41,303 nucleotides of DNA, taken from the NCBI GenBank assembly GCA_021813125.1, contig JAKALT010000009.1, positions 1 through 41,303 of the forward strand. Direction: 5' to 3'. Each line of letters opens with the position of its first letter. Positions within the stretch are counted from its first letter, which is position 1. This DNA is from a bacterium (lineage in GTDB: Bacteria; Patescibacteriota; Microgenomatia; Curtissbacterales; GWA2-41-24). A model generated the notes under the pieces. That model ran no database searches, had not been told where the DNA came from, and saw nothing but the letters and a program-made list of their open reading frames with translations. Positions 26,120-34,855 of this stretch are shown in pieces. Both the position numbers and the translations under genes were made by a program.

Positions 26120-26390
26120 AAACGCTTGAGCGGGCAAGGCCGCGGACTACGGAATCCACAAACTTCTTGTTGTATTTACCGCTTGCTTCCATGTCACGAC
26201 GGACATTGTCGATAGGCTGCTTTTTGTAAACCACAATTGGCAATGGAAATTTAGCCTCGGACTTGCCTTCCAAATACTTTCTCAAGAGATCCCGCAAAAA
26301 CTCAGAACGAGAAGCAAAACCACGAACTGTAGCTGCTGCGTCAAGCTGCTGTGCAAGTGAATCCGGTAAAGAAATATTAATTGTACGCAT
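26097..26390 (-). CDS. Ribbon-helix-helix (CopG/ParD-like) antitoxin
   Basis: MRTINISLPDSLAQQLDAAATVRGFASRSEFLRDLLRKYL. Confidence 0.85.
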   Translation of the reverse strand: MRTINISLPDSLAQQLDAAATVRGFASRSEFLRDLLRKYLEGKSEAKFPLPIVVYKKQPIDNVRRDMEASGKYNKKFVDSVVRGLARSSVYAGKTAK

Positions 26391-26408
26391 AACAAAAGTT
26401 TACCAAAT

Positions 26409-26425
26409 ATTGCCAATAATTGCCA
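26409..26425. promoter_or_regulatory. Possible antitoxin operator: ATTGCCA repeats at 10-nt spacing
   Basis: ATTGCCA at 26409-26415 and 26419-26425, just upstream of the antitoxin start. Confidence 0.4.
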
Positions 26426-26480
26426 CTAATTAAATTGATTAAGCCTGCTGAACTTCACTTTTCCTCCTTAACTCCTCCAT

Positions 26481-26594
26481 AATTTCCGCGCTGTCCGATT
26501 CACCAAAAAGTTTAGATAAAATATCCACAAGTTCCAAACGCTTACTCGTCGCCTCCAATTTTTCGTAATACTCGGCCAACTTACTAAATTTCAT
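26481..26594 (-). pseudogene. Remnant of ligase 5' end (38 codons)
   Basis: Minus strand encodes MKFSKLAEYYEKLEATSKRLELVDILSKLFGESDSAEI, nearly identical to the ligase N-terminus; its ATG overlaps the fic stop (ATGA). Confidence 0.93.
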
Positions 26595-27649
26595 CTCAAA
26601 ACGTACACCGCTCCTTTCGTTGAACCTTTTTTCTTCACCAATTTCTTCTTCTGTAGATCTTTTAAATCCCGCAGAATTGTGTCATCAGAAAAATCTCGTA
26701 GAATTGATCTCCATTGTCTATTATTGACTGACCCATTAGCTTCAATAAACTCAACCAGCTTTACCTGTCTTTCCGAAAGTACTATCTGGCCCGTCCTGCC
26801 TTTAAGTTTTGTGTCCAGCGATAATTTTTGGACCCGCTGTTTAACTCTTTCTAATTCCTCTGCCACACCTTCGCAAAAATACTCAAGCCAACCGGTTAAA
26901 TCCCGGTCCGATAAACTATCGACCTTTTGATTAGATACAGACTGTAAAGTTTCGTAATACCTTTTGGCATTCCTGTCGAAATATTCTTCAATCGAAAAGA
27001 ACTTTTTAATATCGTACCCTTCACGGAATAAAACCAGTGTCGCAAATGCGCGTGAAGTCCTGCCGTTTCCATCTACAAAAGGGTGGATAAACGCCAAGAC
27101 ATAATGAGTTATTCCGGCTTTTAAAACCGGATGGATATCAACAGCCTCCGAACCATTCAACCAATCCAAAAAGTCGGAAACTAGGCTTTTGACCTGACCT
27201 GCTTCCGGCGGTTTGAAGCTTACCTCGCCGGTTTTACTGTTTTTAACAACAACTTGAGTTTGCCTGTAATGACCTGCCCGTTCGTTTGATAAAACCTTAT
27301 CTACTGTCAACCTATGGATCTCCAATAGATCCTTTTCCCCAATTTCGCGCTTCCCCTTGCGGTCAATATAATTTAAAACATTGCGGTAATTTAAAACCTC
27401 CTGAATATCGCGGTCCCGCGCCGAAATTTCCTCTCCCTCCAAAACCGCTACCACTTCCCCTGTATCCAAACCGTTTCCCTCGATATGTGTACCGTGATGG
27501 ACAGTCCTAATTATCGCCTCTTGCCTAAATTTAGCCTCATATGCAGGCACTAGCGGGGCGTTTTCGATAACCTCTTTGGAAGCTTCTATCTTTCCGATGT
27601 ATTTGAGGATAAGGTTTGAAACAGAATATTTGGGACTATACATATGCAC
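26591..27649 (-). CDS. Fic/DOC family protein (putative AMPylase) with C-terminal winged-helix-like region
   Basis: IHPFVDGNGRTSRAFA Fic motif; N-terminal HHGTHIEGNGL resembling the inhibitory-helix region. Confidence 0.95.
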   Translation of the reverse strand: MHMYSPKYSVSNLILKYIGKIEASKEVIENAPLVPAYEAKFRQEAIIRTVHHGTHIEGNGLDTGEVVAVLEGEEISARDRDIQEVLNYRNVLNYIDRKGKREIGEKDLLEIHRLTVDKVLSNERAGHYRQTQVVVKNSKTGEVSFKPPEAGQVKSLVSDFLDWLNGSEAVDIHPVLKAGITHYVLAFIHPFVDGNGRTSRAFATLVLFREGYDIKKFFSIEEYFDRNAKRYYETLQSVSNQKVDSLSDRDLTGWLEYFCEGVAEELERVKQRVQKLSLDTKLKGRTGQIVLSERQVKLVEFIEANGSVNNRQWRSILRDFSDDTILRDLKDLQKKKLVKKKGSTKGAVYVLR

Positions 27650-27706
27650 TACAAAACTTTAACAAAGTACTGCGTTAATTATGCGGGAATCAAATAAAAA
27701 AATCAA

Positions 27707-28308
27707 TCACTCTCTTCCCCGTAAATCCTTGGGCAAAGCTTTATAGGTTATTCTATATTCACAAAAACCAAGTATGGCATTTTCAAGCTCTCTTCTTGAT
27801 CCTGTAAGGTCATTTAAATCAACTCCGACTCGTTTCGGATCTTGTCTATGAGAAGATATACTATCCCTGCCCCCGTTCCACTCAAATGTATGGGAATCTG
27901 AAACATCTAGCCAAGCATCTCGAAATGAAACTCTTAAACAATCGACCCAAACCCCCCTTCAATAAAAGGGTAACCAGATTCTCCATGGTGACCAACAACA
28001 GCAGAACCGTTAATGCGCCAAGACAAAGCCACGTCCACCACAACCTTGCCAGAATAATCAACGTATGCTCGACGAGATATATTTCCGACCTTCCATACAT
28101 CTTTCTTGATTTTTGCAAGAACTCCTGTTACTCCTAACGAATCAACAGTCTTTAAGCTAGTCCCAATATCTGCACGCTCTTTCTGTTCTCGCGCCAGTTG
28201 TTCCAGCCTACGCTTCTGATCCGCTTCGACTTTTTCTCTTCGTTCTTGCGCTTCTCTATTGGAACGCCCAGCAAATGCATTAGCTATTCTTTCACCCCAA
28301 CTACTCAT
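27707..28308 (-). pseudogene. Hypothetical gene interrupted by a frameshift at a G6 run
   Basis: ORF 28308..27934 ends shortly after GAAGGGGGGTTTGGG; the frame produced by adding one G continues as VWVDCLRVSFRDAWLDVSDSHTFEWN...ALPKDLRGRE* to 27707. Confidence 0.6.
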
Positions 28309-28346
28309 GCCTAAATTTTACACCCTATAGTCAAAATGTGCTTGAA

Positions 28347-29462
28347 TCAGAGAGAAATTTTTGTCGCAGATTTTAGCAACTTTCTCGGCACGGACTCTTC
28401 CTCTGCCGCCGTAATTATCGTTTGCTGATTGGAAATCACCGAAAGAACCGTGTCCCGATGTTCCCAATCAAGTTCACTAAAAATATCATCCAATGCCAAA
28501 ACCGGTCTTTCACCGCGTTTGACCTTAAGGTATTCAAGCTCAGCCAATTTTAAAGCTAAAACAGCCATCCTCTGTTCTCCCCGCGAACCGAAAAATTCCA
28601 AATCGCGGCCTTTAAATTTAAACCGAAAATCATCCCTGTGCGGCCCGGAAAGGGTTATACCTGCCGCAATGTCCCGCTCCCTGTTGCCGGCAAGTTTCTC
28701 CTCGGTAAGCAAACTTTGCTTCAACTCCCAAGAATACACGTTATCCCCTGCTTTAAGGTCAGGCCTTAATCTGGGTTTCTTCCTTTGCAAAGGCCTGACC
28801 TTTACTTCACCCAAAAGACGACCTTCGCCCAAACTTACAAAGTTCAAATACCCAAAAAACTCCTCCCTAACTTTGCTGATATATTTCCCATGCGCCAAAA
28901 GCCTCTCGTCCCAAAACCCAAGCTCCAGAGGCTTCGATTTACCTTCCGCAATCCGCAAAAGTATCTTGTTTCTTCTTGTCACAATCTTGCCATATGCCGA
29001 AACGCTCCTCCAATACCTGCTATCCAAAGATGAAAGAAACCTGTCCAAATGCCTTCGACGTAGGGATGGTGATCCAAAAACCAAGTCTAAATCACTGGGT
29101 TCAAAAATCACGATCGAAAATATTTCCACAAAATCAACCAGCCTTTTTTTAAAAGTGTCTATATAAAAAGATTTGCCCACTCGACCAGCCTCTGTAATTT
29201 GGAAATTGACGATTAATCCCTTTTTCTCGGAATCTGAAGCTACGACACCTTCAACTTTGGCCGAACCCTGTCCAAAACGCACTAAATCCATGTCGGTTTC
29301 CGCTTTTGTTGGTCGAATCCCCGAAAGCATTCCTACTGCCTCCAAAACATTACTCTTTCCTGCTCCGTTTGGACCGACAATAACAGTCAGTTTTGGGTCA
29401 AAAACAATTTTTTTGACAGGAAAATTGCGGTAGTTGGTTAAATTTAAACTCAAAATTTCCAT
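28347..29462 (-). CDS. recF: DNA replication and repair protein RecF
   Basis: LNLTNYRNF, VGPNGAGKSNVLEAV, GPHRDDFRF, GEQRMAVLALKLAE, LALDDIFSELDWEHR. Confidence 0.95.
   Translation of the reverse strand: MEILSLNLTNYRNFPVKKIVFDPKLTVIVGPNGAGKSNVLEAVGMLSGIRPTKAETDMDLVRFGQGSAKVEGVVASDSEKKGLIVNFQITEAGRVGKSFYIDTFKKRLVDFVEIFSIVIFEPSDLDLVFGSPSLRRRHLDRFLSSLDSRYWRSVSAYGKIVTRRNKILLRIAEGKSKPLELGFWDERLLAHGKYISKVREEFFGYLNFVSLGEGRLLGEVKVRPLQRKKPRLRPDLKAGDNVYSWELKQSLLTEEKLAGNRERDIAAGITLSGPHRDDFRFKFKGRDLEFFGSRGEQRMAVLALKLAELEYLKVKRGERPVLALDDIFSELDWEHRDTVLSVISNQQTIITAAEEESVPRKLLKSATKISL
28755..28802. repeat. 48-bp palindromic element inside recF (13-bp arms, 22-nt loop)
   Basis: AAGGTCAGGCCTT-22-AAGGCCTGACCTT, perfect arms; exactly 16 codons in recF. 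Confidence 0.88.
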
Positions 29463-30682
29463 TTGTTACCAATATGGGCAAAAACCAAAGATGCACCCAA
29501 AAATAGCACACCGCCTAAAATAATAAGGTTTATATAACCGAAAACATCCTCCATTAAAACCGCCAGAGGCGACATCAAAACTGCCATAAATGAAGCCAAA
29601 ATTATGTTTGCCCCAAAAACGGTCCCTTGATGGTCATGCCGAATTCCTTTTTGGATTACAGTTCGGGATGCAATCATAATTATCATCACTCCGAGTCCAA
29701 GAAGAAACAAAAAAGGCACCAAAAACAGAATTAAAAGCCCGTCTATTGTCAAATGCAGCTTAATCATAAGCCCTAAAGTCAAAAGTGCAACTCCAAGAGT
29801 CCACACACCTAAAGAAACAAGCATTCCTTCTCTATTTTTAACCCTGTTTATCAGCAAAACCCCAAAAACCACCCCTGCTCCTATGGGCGGTAAAACAAAG
29901 ATTGGAGTAGTACCAATAGAAAGTCCGACAACGTCTTGAAAAAATCCCGGCGAAAGTGTCACCGCGAAAACAATAATTCCCTGCATGAGGGCAAACGTTA
30001 AGAAGAAAAACCAGACAACCCTTGCCCTCATTATGTAAACAAAACCCTTCCTCACATGCCCTATTGCCTTTACAAAAGAAATGCTTCTGGCACTTCTTGG
30101 TGGCAACGGAGGCAAAAGAAGCGAAAATATAATAGCCAGAATCAAAAGCATCTCACAGACAATAAGTGTGGCCATATTGTCAAAAAAATATTGGACGAGA
30201 GATGCGGCAAAAAATCCAAACAGCACACCGCCTGCCAGAATAAATATAAAAATAGTATTGGCAATAAGAAGCTGGCTTCGCCTGACAAGCTGTGCAGTCG
30301 CGGCCGAAGAGGCCGGTATAAAAAATGAATTGCCCGCAAAATATAAAAACGAAAGTGGAATCGATGCGTATACGAGTTTTTCAGTCAAAAGAATTACAAA
30401 AACCACAAAGGCAATTACTGTATTGGCGACAAGAATAGTCTTTTTCCTGTCAAATATGTCTGCAATCAGCCCGGAAAAAGCCATTAAAAGAAATGCTGGT
30501 ACGGCAAACGACAAAATAACGCCGGAAACCCCAAGGTTACTTCCGGTTTTTGTATATATAGAAACGATCAAAGAAAGAACTAAAAAAGCAGATGCTATCT
30601 GCCCTATTAAAATAACCAGCGTCAAAATGAAAAAATCACGCCGGGATAAAACCTTAACATAGGGTTTGGGTAAAAATAACAT
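29450..30682 (-). CDS. Major facilitator superfamily transporter
   Basis: Twelve-TM-like hydrophobic profile; GLIADIFDRKKTILVANTV motif. Confidence 0.88.
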   Translation of the reverse strand: MLFLPKPYVKVLSRRDFFILTLVILIGQIASAFLVLSLIVSIYTKTGSNLGVSGVILSFAVPAFLLMAFSGLIADIFDRKKTILVANTVIAFVVFVILLTEKLVYASIPLSFLYFAGNSFFIPASSAATAQLVRRSQLLIANTIFIFILAGGVLFGFFAASLVQYFFDNMATLIVCEMLLILAIIFSLLLPPLPPRSARSISFVKAIGHVRKGFVYIMRARVVWFFFLTFALMQGIIVFAVTLSPGFFQDVVGLSIGTTPIFVLPPIGAGVVFGVLLINRVKNREGMLVSLGVWTLGVALLTLGLMIKLHLTIDGLLILFLVPFLFLLGLGVMIIMIASRTVIQKGIRHDHQGTVFGANIILASFMAVLMSPLAVLMEDVFGYINLIILGGVLFLGASLVFAHIGNKWKF

Positions 30683-30683
30683 T

Positions 30684-31580
30684 CTAGATCAGCTTAAGTG
30701 CAGGGCTTCCTTCAGAAAGTCGTTGACACTTGGGGCAAAAGTGGGCGCTTCTGCCATCCATTTTTTCTCTCACAATCGGTGTCTTACACCTTTCACACGG
30801 TCTGCCCGTCATATGATAAGCTTTGGCAAACGTCAAATAAAGACCCTTCTCACCTCTGCCGTCTACAAATGAATTGGCACTGGATCCTCCTTTTGCTATT
30901 GCCAATTTGAAACTGTCAACGATACCATTGAAAATTGCCTTAATTTCCGCATCGGTTAAACTTACCACAGCCCTCTTTGGATGCACTTTGGCTCTCCACA
31001 AAGCTTCGTCACTATAAATATTACCTACTCCGGAGACAAAACTCTGATCCATCAAGAGCTTTTTTATCCTTGCCTGGGGTTTCTTCTTAATCCGCTCATA
31101 AAATTCCTCGCATTTCATTGTCAACGGGTCTGGCCCCAACTCCGTTTTACCAACTGCAGCTTTAATTGACTCCTCATTTGTTTTAACTACTTTCACCCAC
31201 CCAAACTTCCTCAGATCATTGAAATAAAGATGACCACCGTTTGTAAATGCAAAAGTAACGCGTGTTGTGCTGTTTGGGACCGGTGAATTTAAAGGCGGTA
31301 TTGGATGACCGCCTGAGACTCGAGTCTTCTTATCTAAATAAATCAGCTGTCCGGTAAGTTTAAGATGAATAACAAAAGAGAATCCGTTGGAAAGATCGAT
31401 TACAATCACCTTACCAATCCTTCTCAATCCCTTTATTTTTGCCCCTTTCAGATCCTTAATGGAAAACCCGTTCCAATAAAACTTCTTCGCCCAATCGTAT
31501 TCAGTCGACTCCAAAACCAAACCTTTTATGGCTTCGTTTAAACTATTTACAACCACTGTTACCTCGGGCAATTCAGGCAT
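30684..31580 (-). CDS. mutM: Formamidopyrimidine-DNA glycosylase
   Basis: MPELPEVTVV; FVSGVGNIYSDEALWRAKVHP; C-terminal zinc finger CERCKTPIVREKMDGRSAHFCPKCQ. Confidence 0.96.
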   Translation of the reverse strand: MPELPEVTVVVNSLNEAIKGLVLESTEYDWAKKFYWNGFSIKDLKGAKIKGLRRIGKVIVIDLSNGFSFVIHLKLTGQLIYLDKKTRVSGGHPIPPLNSPVPNSTTRVTFAFTNGGHLYFNDLRKFGWVKVVKTNEESIKAAVGKTELGPDPLTMKCEEFYERIKKKPQARIKKLLMDQSFVSGVGNIYSDEALWRAKVHPKRAVVSLTDAEIKAIFNGIVDSFKLAIAKGGSSANSFVDGRGEKGLYLTFAKAYHMTGRPCERCKTPIVREKMDGRSAHFCPKCQRLSEGSPALKLI

Positions 31581-31581
31581 A

Positions 31582-32370
31582 TCAAAGCTTGGCTAATGTT
31601 CCGCTTTTTTTCGAACGCTTGAACATAAATGTAAAAAAACTAATAGACAAAGCAAAATAGATTATATTCAATCCCAAAGCAGCAAAAAAATGGTCAAAAC
31701 TAAACATTTTTGTGCTTATTGTATATCTCATTCCTTCAAAAACGTGTGCAAGCGGCAAAAACCAAACAATTTTCTGAAAAAACGAAGGTAATATCGAAAC
31801 AGGATAAAAAACAGCTGCAAATGGCTGAATTGCAAATGGCAAAACCCAAGTTAACGGACCGACAGAATGTCCCCATCTGCTTATTACTCCAATACTGAAA
31901 GTACCCAAGGTCACTGCAAATATCACAAGATTAATCCAAAAAAGAACCAATGATACACCCAACGAAAAAATACTAAAGTGATAATAAAATAAGGCAATGA
32001 CAACCATTGCAAAAAGTGAAACAAAAACTTTGACAATAGAAACCAGAACCAGCCCGCCAATAAATTCAATGGTGGTAAGAGGAGTCGCCAGAACATTAAC
32101 TAAGTTTCTGTCCCAAAGTTCGTACATAAAATCTATTCCCACACTTGTCCCCACTCTCTCGAAGATAATCCATAAAATCATTCCACCCAGAAAAAAGGAT
32201 GCTAATGTTTGCGATTGAACCTGCACGTAGTTTGCCAAAAATCCCCAGAGCAAAAGCCCAACAATAGGAAATATAAAAAGGTCTGCAAAACGTTCCAAAT
32301 GTCGAAAAGTCAGAAAATAATGCCTAAGACCAAGAGCGTAAATTCGAGTTACGCTTAAATCTAATCTCAT
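31582..32370 (-). CDS. ABC-2 type transporter permease
   Basis: Six-TM ABC-2 permease pattern adjacent to an ABC ATPase. Confidence 0.88.
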   Translation of the reverse strand: MRLDLSVTRIYALGLRHYFLTFRHLERFADLFIFPIVGLLLWGFLANYVQVQSQTLASFFLGGMILWIIFERVGTSVGIDFMYELWDRNLVNVLATPLTTIEFIGGLVLVSIVKVFVSLFAMVVIALFYYHFSIFSLGVSLVLFWINLVIFAVTLGTFSIGVISRWGHSVGPLTWVLPFAIQPFAAVFYPVSILPSFFQKIVWFLPLAHVFEGMRYTISTKMFSFDHFFAALGLNIIYFALSISFFTFMFKRSKKSGTLAKL

Positions 32371-32387
32371 TTTATATTTGTCCTAAA

Positions 32388-33170
32388 CTAGGTCGAGAGA
32401 CCTCCATTTTCTTCCTCAACCATTTGCCGCCGGGAAAGTTCAATAAAAACTTCCCTTAAATTCGGCTCTTTTGCTTCAAATTTTAACTCCTGCCTAGTTA
32501 ACTCCAATGGTGTCCCTTGAGCGATAATTTTTCCATGATTAACAAAAACGACATCATCGGCAACCTGCTCAATTTCCCACATATTATGGGAAGTGTACAA
32601 AATCGTCATTTTCTCTTCTTTTTGGATCTTTTTGATAAGCTTTATCCCCTTATCCACAACATCAGGGTCCATAGAAGCCATCGGTTCGTCCAAAAGCAAC
32701 AATTTAGGTTTGTTAATAAGCGCTTTGGCAAAATTGGCTCTTGCCCGCTGACCCAATGAAAGGCTTCTTATTCTCGCACTCTTTAAATCCGTCATTTCAA
32801 GATCATCTAAAACCTCCAGAACCCTATTTTTTGCATTTTTCACCTCGTAATAATGAGCGTAAACAAGCAGATTTTCATATAAAGTCAAGCTATATGGAAG
32901 AATATATTCGGCAGAACAATAATTCACTTTGCCCATAACCTCAACCCTATGACTGGCCAGATCTTTCCCAAACATCTTTATTTCCCCACTATCCTTCTCA
33001 ACAACTCCAAGCAAACAATTTATTGTCGTGCTCTTTCCTGCCCCGTTTGGCCCCAAAAAACCCAAGACTTGACCTTCATCAACACTAAAGGAGAGATTAT
33101 CAACAGCCGTAAAGCCACCAAATTTTTTAACTAAATTAGAAACCTCCAAAACCGGAGTGTTTTTTATCAT
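32388..33170 (-). CDS. ABC transporter ATP-binding protein
   Basis: Walker A GPNGAGKST, signature LSLGQRARANFAKAL, Walker B LLLLDEPMASMDP. Confidence 0.95.
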   Translation of the reverse strand: MIKNTPVLEVSNLVKKFGGFTAVDNLSFSVDEGQVLGFLGPNGAGKSTTINCLLGVVEKDSGEIKMFGKDLASHRVEVMGKVNYCSAEYILPYSLTLYENLLVYAHYYEVKNAKNRVLEVLDDLEMTDLKSARIRSLSLGQRARANFAKALINKPKLLLLDEPMASMDPDVVDKGIKLIKKIQKEEKMTILYTSHNMWEIEQVADDVVFVNHGKIIAQGTPLELTRQELKFEAKEPNLREVFIELSRRQMVEEENGGLST

Positions 33171-33230
33171 ATGAGAAATTTTATCCTAAACGGCCAAGAA
33201 GAGAAATCAGGAAGATCAACTACGGCTACC

Positions 33231-33575
33231 CTAGGGTTTTTGCAAAGCTGCTTTGTAAGCCTGTCTGTACATTTCCTGGTTTGGAGTAAGTGGACTAACA
33301 GGTTTACCAGGATCCTCTATACTCAACACAGAAGACTCATCCCCCAACAAACCGTCTCCCAATCGATTCGGATTAAGCAGATACCTTAGCCGCCCTGTTA
33401 CCAAAACGTCCGCCACCTTACCGTGAACCGTAACCCAGTAAGGAATTTTTAGTGCGGTTTCTTGGGGTACTTGTGGCAAATCAGCTGCATCCCCCTCGTC
33501 CTGTCGGGTAGTAATTTGCCCTCTACTATTATCAAAAAAGGCTGGTATCCCTCGTTCTAAAGCTACAACACCCAT
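33231..33575 (-). CDS. Hypothetical protein
   Basis: 114-aa ORF in a coding gap; no family recognised. Confidence 0.55.
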   Translation of the reverse strand: MGVVALERGIPAFFDNSRGQITTRQDEGDAADLPQVPQETALKIPYWVTVHGKVADVLVTGRLRYLLNPNRLGDGLLGDESSVLSIEDPGKPVSPLTPNQEMYRQAYKAALQKP

Positions 33576-33607
33576 ACTTTAAGCCTAACTCCAAAATGCT
33601 TAAAGAT

Positions 33608-34855
33608 TCAAGCTTTTTTAACCTTACTCTCCACAAATTTCTTAATCTCCGCCTTAAACCGCTCTTTGCTGAATTTTTGGGCGTGTTTTTTGATAAATGC
33701 CGGGTCGAAATAGCCTTTTTTCTCAAGATCCATAAAATTGTTGATTGCCAAAGTTAAAGAGCCGCTAGTTGCCGGGTCGAAATAAACACCCGTCGATTTT
33801 CCCTTACCCCCCACAGACCAGTCGATAACAGACTCCAATACTCCACCCTCTGCCAATGCAATTACCGGTTTGCCTGCAGCCATCGCTTCAACCGGCACGA
33901 TCCCGAAATCCTCCTGTGACGCTGGGAAAATCAAGGCGCGGCAGTTTTGGTAAAGCCCGACAAGCTTATCATCATCGACGTCCCCAACAAACTCAACCGT
34001 TTCACCGGCCATACTCTCAAGCTTTCCTCTCTCCCTTCCTGTCCCAACCACCTTAAGATTAAGCTTTAAATTTGAACAAACCTCAACTGCCAAATCCACG
34101 TTTTTAGCTCCGACAAGTCGGGAAACGACCAAAAAGTAGCCAGTTTCCAGTTTCCCGCGACCAGTTTTCTTTACCTGGTCTCTGGTCTCTGGTCTCTGGA
34201 AACTACTAACCTCAACCGGCGGATAAATTACGGTCGAATCTCTTCTATAGAATTTCTTAATGCGGGATTGAACCTCGCACGAATTGGCAATAAACCAATC
34301 AACTCTTTGTGCCGCTTCAAAGTCGTAAACCCGCATAAAATGGTTAACAATTGCCGCATAAACTTTAACTAAAGGATGCTTTTGGGAATGGGCTGTCGGG
34401 TATCCGTACAAATACCTCGGCGGTGTATGGCAATAACATATCTCAAGCGGCTTGGCTAAGGCCAGACCTTGGCCACGGTATTTGCTTCGCGAAAGGTCTG
34501 GCCTTCTGCCTGACCCGCCAAATCCTTTCGTCACGTACCAACTGCTGGATGAAATAACCACATCAAACTTGGAAAAATCTCGTCCAGAGGACGATCCGCC
34601 TTTGGCGGAAAAACTATTCCAAATCAAAGGCGCCAGAAACCTTAAGGGGCTGTGTAGTTTCGAGGCAAAAAACGGCACATTTTGCGCCCACGAAGTGACA
34701 ATTTTTTTCTTCTTAAACCGCTCGTAGGCAGTTGAACCCTCACGATAAAAGGCAGTATAAATCGGCGCATCTGGCCATATTTCCGAAAGAGCCAAAAGGA
34801 CTCTTTCGGCCCCGCCAAACTCGTTTAGATAATCGTGTACTAAGGCGACTTTCAT
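33608..34855 (-). CDS. GT4-family glycosyltransferase (group 1) with repeat-derived insertions
   Basis: MKVALVHDYLNEFGGAERVLLALSEIWP; ICYCHTPPRYLYGY; YFLVVSRLVGAKNVDLAVE; FPASQEDFGIVPVEAMAAGKPVIALAEGG. Confidence 0.94.
   Translation of the reverse strand: MKVALVHDYLNEFGGAERVLLALSEIWPDAPIYTAFYREGSTAYERFKKKKIVTSWAQNVPFFASKLHSPLRFLAPLIWNSFSAKGGSSSGRDFSKFDVVISSSSWYVTKGFGGSGRRPDLSRSKYRGQGLALAKPLEICYCHTPPRYLYGYPTAHSQKHPLVKVYAAIVNHFMRVYDFEAAQRVDWFIANSCEVQSRIKKFYRRDSTVIYPPVEVSSFQRPETRDQVKKTGRGKLETGYFLVVSRLVGAKNVDLAVEVCSNLKLNLKVVGTGRERGKLESMAGETVEFVGDVDDDKLVGLYQNCRALIFPASQEDFGIVPVEAMAAGKPVIALAEGGVLESVIDWSVGGKGKSTGVYFDPATSGSLTLAINNFMDLEKKGYFDPAFIKKHAQKFSKERFKAEIKKFVESKVKKA
34142..34204 (-). repeat. 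Heptanucleotide array (about 9 units, 63 bp) inside GT4 ORF
   Basis: Minus strand TTTCCAG AGACCAG AGACCAG AGACCAG GTAAAGA AAACTGG TCGCGGG AAACTGG AAACTGG. Confidence 0.85.
34458..34505. repeat. 48-bp palindromic element inside GT4 ORF (13-bp arms, 22-nt loop)
   Basis: AAGGCCAGACCTT-22-AAGGTCTGGCCTT, perfect arms; same architecture as the recF element. Confidence 0.88.
34581..34609. repeat. Double hairpin inside GT4 ORF
   Basis: CGTCC-AGA-GGACG and TCCGCC-TTT-GGCGGA back-to-back. Confidence 0.65.

Noticed and set aside
28429-29166. 245-aa plus-strand ORF
   Set aside because: Entirely antisense to recF, with low-complexity Ser/Lys-rich translation; a shadow ORF.
30081-30662. 193-aa plus-strand ORF
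   Set aside because: Antisense to the MFS transporter with no recognisable domain; shadow ORF.
31261-31330. Possible insertion VSGGHPIPPLNSPVPNSTTRV in MutM
   Set aside because: Resembles natural sequence in other bacterial Fpg proteins (GGHPxxxx..PNxxTRV) and lacks clear repeat or palindrome structure at the DNA level.
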